Below are positions 9,855-22,100 of a stretch of DNA of 64,000 bases, piece after piece. The notes below the pieces were generated by a model. The model was not told where the DNA came from. It did not search any database and worked only from the letters and a program-made list of their open reading frames with translations. The DNA is taken from assembly GCA_965644295.1 (NCBI GenBank), contig CBFFRP010000002.1:62001-126000 (forward strand). The letters run 5' to 3'. The first letter of the stretch is position 1; each line of letters begins with the position of its first letter. This DNA is from Paraphysomonas bandaiensis (lineage: Eukaryota > Chrysophyceae). A program made the translations under genes and the position numbers.

Positions 9855-9950
9855 TGTATGTATGTATGTATGTATGTATGTATGTATGTATTTATGTATG
9901 TACAGCAGCTGTATGTATGTATGTATGTACTGTGCAGCAGCTGTATGTAT
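8446..9950. repeat. GTAT tetranucleotide array in right TIR
   Basis: About 1.5 kb of GTAT units with a few dinucleotide slips (near 8712 and 9361) and a CAGCAGCTG-containing end. It is the expanded counterpart of the 0.6-kb array in the left arm. Open frames across it are low-complexity artefacts. Confidence 0.95.
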
Positions 9951-10730
9951 GATATATAAAATAGGGGGTTTTATGCGAAAAAAAAGGTCCAAGCCTACAG
10001 TACATGTGTATAGATATGCAAGATGTTGCTGTATCCTGATCATGTGGTGATCTTGTAAAGGAGGGACAACACTCTTCTCTGCACCCTCAATGGACTGAGG
10101 AATAGAGGGGGTTGAAAGGCACTCTACATCAGTACAGAGCAGTAGCAGCACACACACACACGCAGCTGATATGACTGTGAATGAGATCTGCAATCAGATA
10201 TCTGTCTATCTATGTATTGGCAGTCCTCCAATAGCGTTGAATGGTCTGAGTGTGATGTCATCAGAGGTGTTATGATGAGGTAACGGCTTTGTATGGATGC
10301 TGACTATGTCATACTATATACGGTGAATACTGACGTAGTATCACTCTTATAACAAGAGCCACTGTAGCAACCGCATGAATAAGACTGTGGAGGTGGATGG
10401 AAGTTGATAAGCAGAATAAGCTTTCAAGGCAAGGGAGGGCAAGCTGCCTGCAAGATTACTTATATCATGCCTTCGCTCTGGGTCTGTGACAAGCTAGTGA
10501 GTGCCAGCAAGCTAACCATTTGGTCCCGGAGTCGATATCTTGGTCTTGTGTTGTCCGCTTGTGCCTCAGCAGTGAAGTTATTGACACCATAGCCGAGGAG
10601 TGAGAGGAGAGACCCCGACACACAGTAGTGGAGTATAAAGGCTCAGTGCTGTCAATTCGTTGCGCTGTATCAGAGTGGGCTGCTGCTCCCACAGCAAAGA
10701 ACGACGCACCACTCACCTCTATTTTTTGAT

Positions 10731-10976
10731 ATGACACTGAAGTTTTACCGATATAATATGTCTTCTAATGGTAGCGGTGATAAAGGTACAAGTGCTAATG
10801 AAATTGTACCGCAGGAGTTTGAGATTGGTGCTTTGGTGAAGAACCCTTATCAGCTAAGTTGTGCAGTTCACTCATACAGCGGCAGAGGGACGTATGAGGT
10901 TCAGGTCGATAACGACGGAAATATTCGAACAATCGTGCAGTACATGCTGCGATATGAATGTCATATATATACATAA
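10731..10976 (+). CDS. Small TIR-encoded protein, right copy
   Basis: Exact 81-codon duplicate of the left-arm gene, reading outward to the right from ATG 10731 with the same TATAAAG box at 10634-10640. Possible downstream exons can be seen: acceptor-like sites near 11018 and 11065, and a GTAAGT donor at about 11099. They do not give one unambiguous frame. Identity between copies across the non-repetitive arm suggests either a recent element or copying between arms. Product family unknown. Confidence 0.45.
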   Translation: MTLKFYRYNMSSNGSGDKGTSANEIVPQEFEIGALVKNPYQLSCAVHSYSGRGTYEVQVDNDGNIRTIVQYMLRYECHIYT

Positions 10977-11771
10977 TAATATGTATTGTTATTTCTCATT
11001 TATTTCTATGTAATCAGGAGTTGACTGACACTGGTGCAGTATATTCTGCATGTATTCTTACAGGAAAACGTGACAGAAGATCGATTGATTGTCGATTGTA
11101 AGTACTTTTAACTAATCAATAACCTTTGTATTATATAGCACTATAGTACACATGTTATGTAAAATGTAACTTTTTCATTTAACATATTTTTGATCAGTAA
11201 TTGATATAATTTTATTAATGTCATTGCAAACATGTTCTCTTCACACCTACTGAATTAATTATTCCAATACGTACCATACGCTCAAGTTAAATCGTCTTTT
11301 TCGAAATTTCAACAGGTTTAGCGGTTACATCGACTTATGACCATCTAATCGTTTTTCACTTATGAGGAATGGCAACCAGAGGATGAAAGAGAGTCCAGTA
11401 GTGGCAGTAGGATCAGAACCAGAAGGAGGAATTGTAAGGGTGCACTATAAAGGTCTGTGTGATGCTTGAAACTGTATACCTGCCGGTGCATATATCATAT
11501 ATTTGACGTAATTTTGGTGATATGTAGAAATCAGAGAAAGTTCAAATAAGCATCGGGAAGTAGGATCAAGATAGCTTTTTTGGCACTTAATCATTTTTAT
11601 CATTTCCATTTAATTTTCTTGAATTTTTTTATATATGCAATTCTTATGTGTGATGTTGGTTTAGTTGTACTTATATACCTATTTACGCGGCATATGTATC
11701 GAAAAATATAAATATTACTGTATGTCGTTGTTTTGTTTGCGCTGTATATGACGTTCTAATTCGATTATCAG

Positions 11772-11772
11772 A

Positions 11773-11806
<34 letters not shown>

Positions 11807-12164
11807 CATACATACATACATACATACATACATACATACATACATACATACATACATACATACATACATACATACATACATACATACATACATACATACA
11901 TACATACATACATACATACATACATACATACATACATACATACATACATACATACATACATACATACATACATACATACATACATACATACATACATACA
12001 TACATACATACATACATACATACATACATACATACATACATACATACATACATACATACATACATACATACATACATACATACATACATACATACATACA
12101 TACATACATACATACATACATACATACATACATACATACATACATACATACATACATACATACA

Positions 12165-12198
<34 letters not shown>

Positions 12199-12316
12199 CA
12201 TACATACATACATACATACGTACATACATACATACATACATACATACATACATACATACATACATACATACATACATACATACATACATACATACATACA
12301 TACATACATACATACA
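11772..12316. repeat. CATA array in the 5' gap of the PH-TPR gene
   Basis: About 545 bp of CATA repeats lying immediately outside the right transposon end and ending about 125 bp upstream of the PH-TPR start codon. It is separate from the array inside the transposon arm. The remaining 126 bp to the start codon show no distinct motif. Confidence 0.95.
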
Positions 12317-12442
12317 TCCCACTTCACTTGACTGACTTCATTGTTATCTTATGGGAAGTCAGTCTCTACGTAGCTCCATTATACGCTTATCATCTCCACT
12401 TATATCTCCATAACATCCAATCACGTCATTCATCCTCTACCT

Positions 12443-14075
12443 ATGCCAATCTCTGTTCAATCCATCCCTCCTCTATCTCCACCACGCCCCCCTCGTCCAT
12501 TTGACTGTATATACTCTGGATGGCTTAATAAACAAGGTCATTATGTTATGAACTGGAAAACCCGGTATTTTGTCATCAAAAACTGCCTATTTTTATACTA
12601 CAAAACTGATTTAAGTCTCTCACAAGGGAATGAAACGCCATTAGGGGTTCATATAATAACATCCATTAAAGATAATAAGACTGAAGATTATGGATGGATA
12701 ATTGAAACATTAGATAAGAAACCATTTTCTATACGTGCATCTAATGAAGAGCAAATGATTAATGCAATTGCTGCAATGAAATATGCAATTCAATTGTATA
12801 CTACTGTATATAAATCATATGAAGATTATGATGCAAAGATTGCACTTGGAATTGCGTTAATATCCTCCGGTTATTTAGATATTGGATTAAATCAATTAGA
12901 AAGTATTGTACAAGAGAATAATTCAGATGCAGAAGCTTATTATCATTTTGCAAGTGCACTCATGATCAGTACAGAGACTATGGATGCAGCTATAAGTAAC
13001 TTTAAGAAATGTTTAGCTATACAGCCAGGACATATTAATGCACGAACAAATCTTGGAACAGCTTTATTTATGCATGGAGATATTGCAGAAGCTCATAAAG
13101 TCTTAACATCAGTTCTGAGTGATGTACCTACTAATGTTGAAGCAGCGAATAACTTATGTATGCTTTGTGTCCATCGATGTGCTCCTGGTGATTGGGAATT
13201 TGCTGAGTCGAAGGTATGTTAACAACAATGGACTCTATTACATGCTACATGAAACAGGCATGATACTGCTGGGTATCTGTATTCCCTTTTAGCAATTTAC
13301 TATGCTATCTGTGATGTGAAGTGTGAGCAGCGTTGTACATGTGATGTCTTGACTGTGATTCTGTCAGATACAATATGCCATTCAGTGTGACAAAACCCGA
13401 CCATCGCTGTATCTCACGTACTCTGACCTACTCATCGTTATGGGCAAAGATGATGATGATGCTATTGAGGTTCTTGAAGGTGCCTTGGATATGATTCCGA
13501 ACAGAATGGAATGCAGCTCTATATACTCCCGAATTGGAGAAATACGGATATCGCGTGGTGAGATTGAAGCAGGCATCGAATCTTTCAAAGAGGCACTTGA
13601 TATTGATCCGAGGTATGTAACGTGCTCTCTCACAGCTCTCTGTGATATTTAGTTTATATGCCACGGTGTATATGTTTCGCTGTGACCTGTATTGTAATCA
13701 CGACGTCTGTGTGACCCACTTTTTAGGAATTCGCGAGCTATACATGGTCTACAAAAAGCGGTTAGATTACGGGAAGAGGATCAGCAGCAATCTGCCCCCG
13801 TAGATTTCTTTGAAGCGGATGATGTTGCAAGATCCACTGATCCCATGGTAACTAGCACCAGCCCATCTTTTGTCAGACGGGAAGAAGATTACAAGAGATC
13901 TGGGAATTCTCCTGTGCATACGTCTGGAGCCAATCGTGAGATTCCCGGTAAAACAACAGTCAATAGGGGTGGGAGTTTTGCTTCTCAACTGTTCAGTGGT
14001 AGTAGCAGCGGCAATAATCAAGGAGACAATCTGGATTCCCAAGTAAAATCCAGAAGGCGATCTCTTTTTTTCTAA
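12443..14075 (+). CDS. PH domain-TPR repeat protein (3 exons)
   Basis: Exons are 12443-13213, 13368-13612 and 13727-14075, giving 454 residues with phases 0 and 2 and GT-AG introns of 154 and 114 nt. Residues about 22-118 form a pleckstrin-homology domain: the GWLNKQG start, the WKTRYFVI core strand and a C-terminal helix of the A-A-M-K-Y-A-I type. Residues about 125-340 contain repeated 34-residue helix pairs (A-Y-Y-H-F-A, A-R-T-N-L-G-T-A-L, S-R-I-G-E-I) typical of tetratricopeptide repeats. The tail (about 345-454) is polar and low-complexity, ending in basic and aromatic residues. PH domains bind phosphoinositides or proteins and TPRs bind peptides, so a membrane-associated scaffold is likely. 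A named orthologue is not recognised. Confidence 0.82.
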
Positions 14076-15720
14076 ATCATACCCTTGTATACATTATGCA
14101 GCCATGTAAATACAATGTATATCATATTATTATTCGATTGTGGAGTACCTGAGTAAATAACAAAATTAGATTGTTGTAGTAACATCCAGTAATGATTTCA
14201 ATGTAAAGATTGTGTCTTAATCATAGTAATTTGGCGAATTCGCCTGTACTATCTGATGCAATGCATTACATGATTTAGGAAGGCAGGTTACCACTCTCGG
14301 TACGTCGTTCAACATATTAAATTCATGTTGGTTCGCAAGAGATACACGAAACCGTAATAGTAATTTCTGAATAACTTCTACCGTATATTCGAACCTGGAT
14401 GGATCATCACTTCAAAAATTCTATACGTGACGAAAGAGCTAGCGCTACTCCCTCGGCATGATCATTGCATATTGCATACGGGGTAAAAAGCCATACCACA
14501 CGAACAGCTACTGCTTCAATACCAAGTTAAAGAGGATGACAAGTTAAAAACTGCCTATCACCAAAATTACACATTCAAGATATCTTCTACAGCAGCGTAT
14601 AGAAACCACTTATAGTGTTTAGTTCATTCCGTTCATTCTTTTATTCACACTCACAATTCATTAATCATAAAATACGTTCAGTTTAATACTCCATATATAT
14701 ATATATATATATATATACACGTGTTGTGCATTACTTAAAGATTTGTTTTTATTATATAATTGTAGAGGTGAATTACTACTGAGTTTCAAGTGTCGAAGTT
14801 ACAATTCTACTAGCAATTACATTTGCTCTTATGATGGATCATTTTGCTTTTGAAATACATTATTAAATAGACATGATATTTCAGCTTTCTACAAACGAAT
14901 ACATATACAGTACCTGCAGCAGTATAGTATAGTACAGTATACCGGTATATAAGAAATACTCCTGAAATACTCCTAAAAAACGTGGGGAAAAAAAATCCCA
15001 CGATTGCATAATGTTTACTTCTTGTTGCTTATTATATATATCGCAAGTACATTACTACGCTACAACGTATTTTGATGCATTGAATATCTTATGGAAGCGA
15101 TATTATTAGTAGTAAATATTCCACTCATAAAAGAAACAAAATCTGCTGTAATCTTCATAAATCTACTTTTTTTCTTATCTGCTATAAAATATATGTATAT
15201 ATATTATTGAGCTTCTTAAATGAATAGTAGATTAACTCAAAACAATAAACTGTTAGAATTGGACATTCCACTGCAGTTGGTCTTGCTCTATACGTAAACC
15301 TTAAGCTTTCTTTGTTGCACGCAAAGTACTTTCAAGTAAGAATTATAATTATTAATCTCAACACTTCACAACATATTTATATAACATCTGATGAACATGT
15401 GTTCTCAGAAATACCGGTTTATCAAAATCTATTCGAACCAAATATTAATGTTGAATGCCTCTACTTTCCCGGTGATAATATATATGAGAGTTCTGTTAAG
15501 CCCAATATGAGAAAATGGGGCTAGCATTCTCTTTTAGATTAAAATGGGGATAATACTACTTATGGCCACAATACAGTATTATACTACAAACTATGTTTTT
15601 ACTATTTCAAAATAAAATACAAATACGCGATTCTGTCAAGGTATAATACTATTATCATATATTATTATGGTTATATTGGACTAAATGTGCCTCTCAACTA
15701 AAGCTATGTACTACCGTCAT
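14076..15720. other. Convergent intergenic gap, PH-TPR / NOB1
   Basis: No gene is called. It contains a TA-repeat run (14693-14716), a 12-bp palindrome TATACCGGTATA near 14938-14949, and a hairpin with CGTGGG/CCCACG arms near 14981-15002. A degenerate stretch (about 15420-15560) is shared with 27975-28095 and 42835-42925, so part is a dispersed repeat. The 70-codon frame at 15312-15524 overlaps that repeat and is probably a relic. Confidence 0.5.
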
Positions 15721-18125
15721 CTAATGCTTCTTTTTGCTCTTTCCTCTTCGCTCCCGGCCTTTGTCAGCATTCGGGTTCCGTCTACCTAACCCAACCTTAA
15801 TAGCTGCTCCCTTGTTGACATGGACGCCAACATCAGAAGTGATCTCATCTCCGAAAGCACTTCTGACATCTTTCTTAATCTTCACAACCTGGATACGATC
15901 AAACACATATCAGTACAGAGGATAAGCGGTGAACGGACAGCAATAAATCGATCGACAGTAAAGCAACAACAACATACACATACGCCACACAGTGCATTAC
16001 CTTTTGTCTCCATATGCCAGTCAGAAGTTGATCTTCCCTCAGTAACAGCTCTCCATGAAACCTCCCTTGCTTTCCAGGTGCGGGAAGAGAATGAATCTGG
16101 CCTCTAGTGTTAGGAATATAGTTTTTCTTTAGATGGAGTCTAAGCTCCCCTGTACGTGAGTCTATACTGGCAGATATTCTTTGCATTATACTGGCCCCGC
16201 ACCTACGTAATTATCATTACTCCATGCACATACTTCATACAAAATATCATCACAGATTATAACATATGAAACAACAGAGTATGGTGCAATACATGTTGCG
16301 CTGTCCGTCATACACATAGTCCACCATTGAACTTGAGGTGTGATTCATATATACTATGAGATATACTTGCAATATAGTATACAAACAGTACAGGTGCACG
16401 TGTTTCCACAGGCAGAGCGTAGTTCCCACCTTGAACAAAATAGCCTATCCATATCGTAGTGTATTTGAAAGCATGCCCCACACCTCAACACCCATTGCTT
16501 CACCTGCTCGATGAGCCTTCCTTCAACAGAAACGATCTGAAGTCCCATTTGAATCATAACATTTTGCATTGCATAGTCAGTTGTCATGCATGCTATGTTG
16601 TGTTCTCGTGGAACAACTGTCTTCTTTTTGCTTTTACGAGATTTCTTTTTCTTAGAAACCTCCTGAAATTCTCCATCCGTAGAAGGGGTGGGTGCGGATT
16701 GTGATGAACTAGGTGTGTTGCTCTGTAGCTTCACGTTATGTATCATATGATCACCAGTTGCACGTTTTTCTGACAAGTTAGAAGGTCCAATCCATCCAAT
16801 ACCGTCGTCATCATTGGCCGACGAGTTAGCATGACTGTAACCACTGCTTGAAAGTATACGTGACTGCGACGCAACTTCACTTTTCACCTCACTACGCATT
16901 TCATTTTTCACTTCTTCGTGAGTATCATCATGCTGCGATTTCCCTCCGACGATCACTGGAGTGGAGCGACGATTAGCTTTAGGTATGCTCTGTGTAGCTG
17001 GCGCTTTTGGTGTCGTTGTCAGCACATTCGACCACGACTTTGCTGCTGTAGTTGTTGGTACAGTTTCTGCTGTTGATGTAGTTTCTCCAGAGAGGGTTGG
17101 AAAGTCTCCATCAGTAAGATTGAAGGACGCTTCTTGAAACGACACTTTCTTCTCGGATTCCTCTTGCGGCTGATCACATTTGTCCTCTGCGTCCTCTTCC
17201 TCGCATTCGTCTAATTCACTTTCGCATTCATCAACTTCATCTTCTTCGTGTAATTCGGCATCATCACCATCATCTATAGTAATAATAAACACTATAGTAA
17301 GTCCCAATATAGCAATATAGCGGCCACATGGAAGTCATACCACGGTTGACATCTCGGGATTCCTCATCAGGCAAGTCATTAATGTGCAAGCTTTCAACGG
17401 CACTACTCAACACTTCTTCACCATCTGTGCAAGGAAAGTACCATTATTAATAACACAATCTTTCGTGTATTAGAGTACGGTATACCTGCTGACTGATGTG
17501 TAGACTGCTGCGTGGCAGATACATCATCTGAAGTGCTAACTGGTTCTGTGCTCTCCGTAGCACATTCTTCGGGTGTCACAGAGGTATGAGAGCATCCACA
17601 GGGTTCATCTCCATCCCTAATAGTGGTAACTGGAGCACTAGATTCACTAAATGAAGAGTTTCCTTTCAAACTATTGCCTGTATTAGACTTATTCGATGTA
17701 TTGGACACCATTTTCTTGGGTGGTATAGCATGACTTATCCTCTAAACAACAAATCAAATATACATCATATATACACATATATAACATACCATAGGAGCAT
17801 CTCTTATATACTTCATACCATTAAATTCAACCTCTAAATCATAAGTTAATGCCATAATTTTCAAATCACAGAGTGATAATGCAGCAAAATCTCCAGTTTT
17901 TTGTGCAAAATATGATACAGCTTTCATTGATTGATCTGATGGTGTTCTTAATTCCATTTCAAATGGTAAAGTATCTAAATTAGCACGTGATTTACTGTCT
18001 TTAATTTCTAATAAAACTTCTTGAATTGTATAAAATTTCGATTGAAAATGATGGAAAGATTTCGTTTGTCCTTTAATGATAGCACCTGAATCCATGACGA
18101 TGTGATGAGGGGTTATGGAATTCAT
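15721..18125 (-). CDS. NOB1: NOB1, 20S pre-rRNA D-site endonuclease (6 exons)
   Basis: Exons (complement) are 17790-18125, 17486-17741, 17341-17424, 16430-17273, 16001-16202 and 15721-15888. All phases agree and the product is 629 residues. The N-terminal PIN domain has acidic residues D12, E40, D79 and D87 in the expected places (IVMDSGAII, EVLLEI, TGDFAALSLCD). It cleaves the 3' end of 18S rRNA in cytoplasmic pre-40S particles. The C-terminal zinc ribbon (CGACF ... FCSRCG) is split exactly by intron 4 and is followed by the typical NOB1 tail (LRLHLKKNYIPNTRG, LGRRNPNADKGRERRGK). A long acidic, Ser/Thr-rich insert between PIN and ribbon makes it longer than the roughly 400-460 residues usual in animals and fungi. 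Introns are 48-227 nt. The gene diverges from the channel gene at 19136. Confidence 0.93.
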
Positions 18126-19135
18126 GATTGTGTAAAAGGAGAGAGTGTGATATGATGTGGTTAAGTATATATTGATAGTAATGTGGGAGATAGAGAGATG
18201 TGTGTGTATATATATGAGGACTGGAGGGAGTTATGTATGTATGTATGTGTAGAGGAGGGTTATGTATAGAAATGTATGTAGAAGTGTCTCATATTCTTGA
18301 AACCATTCAATTAAGAACAACGGGTTGTCCATGTATGTCCATGTAGTCCGTATATTGTACAAATATAGTGTACGATCTATACCCATAACATGAAACCGGT
18401 TGTCAATGTGGTGTCCATGTAGCCCGTACCTCTCCAACCATTCATATTATATGTGTACACTACGAACTATAGGTATTTTTTTACCGTACTGCTGTATGGT
18501 ACGAAGATAGATAGATAGGTACATATATGTATGTATGGTATCATCTCATCTAGGTATGTCCATAGGTACATGTACTACTGTGTATATAGTCAATATGTCA
18601 ATAGGTACATACATGTATTATTATATTATTATATGTCTATACATACTCGTAGTAGATATTTCCATAGGTACATGTACTGCTGTATATACATATGCATGTA
18701 TTATATCGTCTATAGTCTATACATAGTAGATATTTCCTAAGGTACATGTACTGCTGTATATACATACAGTCCATATGTCCATAGGTACATATATGTATGT
18801 ATGGTATCATCTCAACTAGATATGTCCATGTACTGCTGTATGTATATATGGTACACTGTAATCTCATAGATAGTGTGTGTCCATAGGGGCATTTGCAGTA
18901 TGTTTGTATGGTACCTGTGCACTTCATCTCATGTAGTATCTTTCTATGTCCACAGGGACATGTGAAGTGTGTACACTGCTGCCTCTGTGTATGTATGTAT
19001 GTATGTATGTATGTATGTATGTATGTATGTATGTATGTATGTATACGAGTACATGTCCATGTATGTATGTGTGTATATGAGTGTGATCTTCATATGATGG
19101 TATCACACATACCTACATACACACACACACCCGTC
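18126..19135. promoter_or_regulatory. Divergent gap NOB1 / channel gene with tandem repeats
   Basis: Shared 5' region. About 18540-18900 contains several imperfect copies of a unit carrying CATAGGTACATGTACTGCTG. A GTAT run lies at 18988-19043. Sequence from about 18880 to the channel start codon reappears inverted upstream of the second channel gene (60174-60430), so at least part of the promoter was duplicated with the gene. No core promoter motif stands out. Confidence 0.5.
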
Positions 19136-22100
19136 ATGCTCCTCCATCTCCCCCTCCTCTTCCTCTTCCTCTTCCTCTCCCTCCTCCATCTCTCCTCATC
19201 TCTTAACCCCTCCACCTCCACCTCTCTCTCAGGTCACTACTATTTCAGTGTGGTTCACGACCCCCCCTTCATGGACACTGGAGCAGACGACAACACCATA
19301 CTGCCCAAACACTTATGGACCGGTCTCATCATAGATCACATTCAGCTCATATCTTCTCATGCGGGATTTACGTATGAATTGTTTATAGCATCCGGTAACG
19401 GCTCTCACTGTACAGCGAATGCCTCTGCTGTCGAGAGGTCTCGGAACTATCTATGCACTCAAGATGATGTCATCGGTATGTTACTCATACAGAACTATGT
19501 ACATGTCGAATACAACTAATCGAATACTACTGTATGTTTGGTTGTAGAACTTGGATTAACTCATGGCTTCTGGTCACTCTTCTATGCGACTAAAGGTATA
19601 TGAACGACCGCTTGTGTTATATCTATACCTGGTTATGTTATATCTATACCTGGTTATGTTATATTTATACCTGGCTATGTTATATTTATACCTGGTTATG
19701 TTATATCTATACCTGGTTATGTTATATCTATACCTGGTTATGTTATATTCATACCTGGCTATGATATATTTATACCTGGCTATGTTATATTTATACCTGG
19801 TTATGTTATGTTTATACCTGGTTATGTTATATTTATACCTGGTTATGTTATACTTATACCTGGTTATGTTATATTCATACCTGGCTATGTTATATTTATA
19901 CCTGGTTATGTTATGTTTATACCTGGTTATGTTATACTTATACCTGGCTATGTTATATTTATACCTGGTTATGTTATATCTATACCTGGTTATGTTATAT
20001 TTATACCTGGTTATGTTATATCTATACCTGGTTATGTTATATCTATACCTGGTTATGTTATATTTATACCTGGTTATGTTATACTTATACCTGGTTATGT
20101 TATATTCATACCTGGTTATGTTATATTCATACCTGGTTATGTTATATCTATACCTGGTTATGTTATATTCATACCTGGATATGTTATATTTATACCTGGT
20201 TATGTTATATTTATACCTGGTTATGTTATGTTTATACCTGGTTATGTTATATTTATACCTGGTTATGTTATACTTATACCTGGCTATGTTATATTTATAC
20301 CTGGTTATGTTATATCTATACCTGGTTATGTTATATTTATACCTGGTTATGTTATATTCATACCTGGTTATGTTATATCTATACCTGGTTATGTTATATT
20401 CATACCTGGATATGTTATACTTATACCTGGTTATGTTATACTTATACCTGGTTATGTTATATTCATACCTGGTTATGTTATATTTATACCTGGTTATGTT
20501 ATATCTATACCTGGTTATGTTATATTTATACCTGGTTATGTTATATTCATACCTGGCTATGATATATTTATACCTGGCTATGTTATATTTATACCTGGTT
20601 ATGTTATGTTTATACCTGGTTATGTTATATTTATACCTGGTTATGTTATATTCATACCTGGCTATGTTATATTTATACCTGGTTATGTTATGTTTATACC
20701 TGGTTATGTTATAATTATACCTGGTTATGTTATATCTATTCCTGGTTATGTTATATCTATACCTGGTTATGATATATCTATACCTGGTTGTGTTATATCT
20801 CTATGTGGCTATTATATATCTATACCCGGTTATGTTATATCTATACCTGGTTATGTTATATACATCTGGTTATGTTATATCTATACCTGGTTGTGTTATA
20901 TCTCTATGTGGCTATGATATATCTATACCTGGTTATGTTATATCTATACCTGGTTGTGTTATATCTATACCTGGTTATGTTATGTTTATACCTGGTTATG
21001 TTATATTTATACCTGGCTATGTTATATCTATACCTGGTTATGTTATATTCATACCTGGCTATGTTATATTTATACCTGGTTATGTTATATCTATACCTGG
21101 TTATGTTATATCTATACCTGGTTATGTTATATTTATACCTGGTTATGTTATATCTATACCTGGTTATGTTATATCTATACCTGGCTATGTTATATTTATA
21201 CCTGGTTATGTTATATTTATACCTGGTTATGTTATATTTATACCTGGTTATGTTATATCTATTCCTTGTATGTTATATACATCTGGTTATGCTATATCTA
21301 TTCCTGGTTATGTTATATCTATTCTTGGTTATGTTATATTCATACCTGGTTATGTTATATCTATACCTGGTTGTGTTATATCTCTATGTGGCTATTATAT
21401 ATCTATACCCGGTTATGTTATATCTATACCTGGTTATGTTATATACATCTGGTTATGTTATATCTATACCTGGTTGTGTTATATCTCTATGTGGCTATGA
21501 TATATCTATACCTGGTTATGTTATATCTATACCTGGTTATGTTATATCTATACCTGGTTATGTTATGTTTATACCTGGTTATGTTATATTTATACCTGGT
21601 TATGTTATACTTATACCTGGCTATGTTATATTTATACCTGGTTATGTTATATCTATACCTGGTTATGTTATATTTATACCTGGTTATGTTATATTCATAC
21701 CTGGTTATGTTATATCTATACCTGGTTATGTTATATTCATACCTGGATATGTTATACTTATACCTGGTTATGTTATACTTATACCTGGTTATGTTATATT
21801 CATACCTGGTTATGTTATATTTATACCTGGTTATGTTATATCTATACCTGGTTATGTTATATTTATACCTGGTTATGTTATATTCATACCTGGCTATGAT
21901 ATATTTATACCTGGCTATGTTATATTTATACCTGGTTATGTTATGTTTATACCTGGTTATGTTATATTTATACCTGGTTATGTTATATTCATACCTGGCT
22001 ATGTTATATTTATACCTGGTTATGTTATGTTTATACCTGGTTATGTTATAATTATACCTGGTTATGTTATATCTATTCCTGGTTATGTTATATCTATACC

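Larger units (their letters stand above)
2633..11765. mobile_element. 9.1-kb DNA transposon with giant terminal inverted repeats
   Basis: The left arm 2633-5259 and right arm 8259-11765 are inverted copies. Outside internal CATA/GTAT arrays they are nearly identical by eye, and both ends begin ATCGAATTAGAACGTCATAT. TA dinucleotides flank both ends, as expected for Tc1/mariner/IS630-type transposition. The unique core of about 3 kb carries a transposase (+, 5247-6203) and a convergent Cys-rich protein (-, 8271-6730). Their ATG and first residues (MAAA) lie inside the arms. Each arm also carries a small outward-facing gene (3667-3422 and 10731-10976). Arm lengths differ (2627 versus 3507 bp) because the internal tetranucleotide array is about 0.6 kb on the left and 1.5 kb on the right. 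Both core frames are intact, so the element may be autonomous. I cannot assign it to a named family. Confidence 0.88.
8259..11765 (-). repeat. Right terminal inverted repeat
   Basis: Reverse complement of the left arm, longer only because its GTAT array is longer. It ends at 11765 with the same terminal sequence as the left arm, followed by TA. Compared by eye, the arms differ by isolated substitutions, for example at the edge of the array near 9958-9966. Confidence 0.9.

Noticed and set aside
8334-10050. Long plus-strand frames made of Met-Tyr-Val-Cys repeats (similar at 11683-12327, 32535-33051 and 39277-40541).
   Set aside because: GTAT arrays lack stops in several frames; the frames begin and end with the arrays or their edges.
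2633-11765. Possibility that the giant inverted arms are an assembly foldback.
   Set aside because: The arms have different array lengths and small substitutions, end at TA on both sides, and enclose different genes. A simple foldback artefact would not give this, though long reads would settle it.
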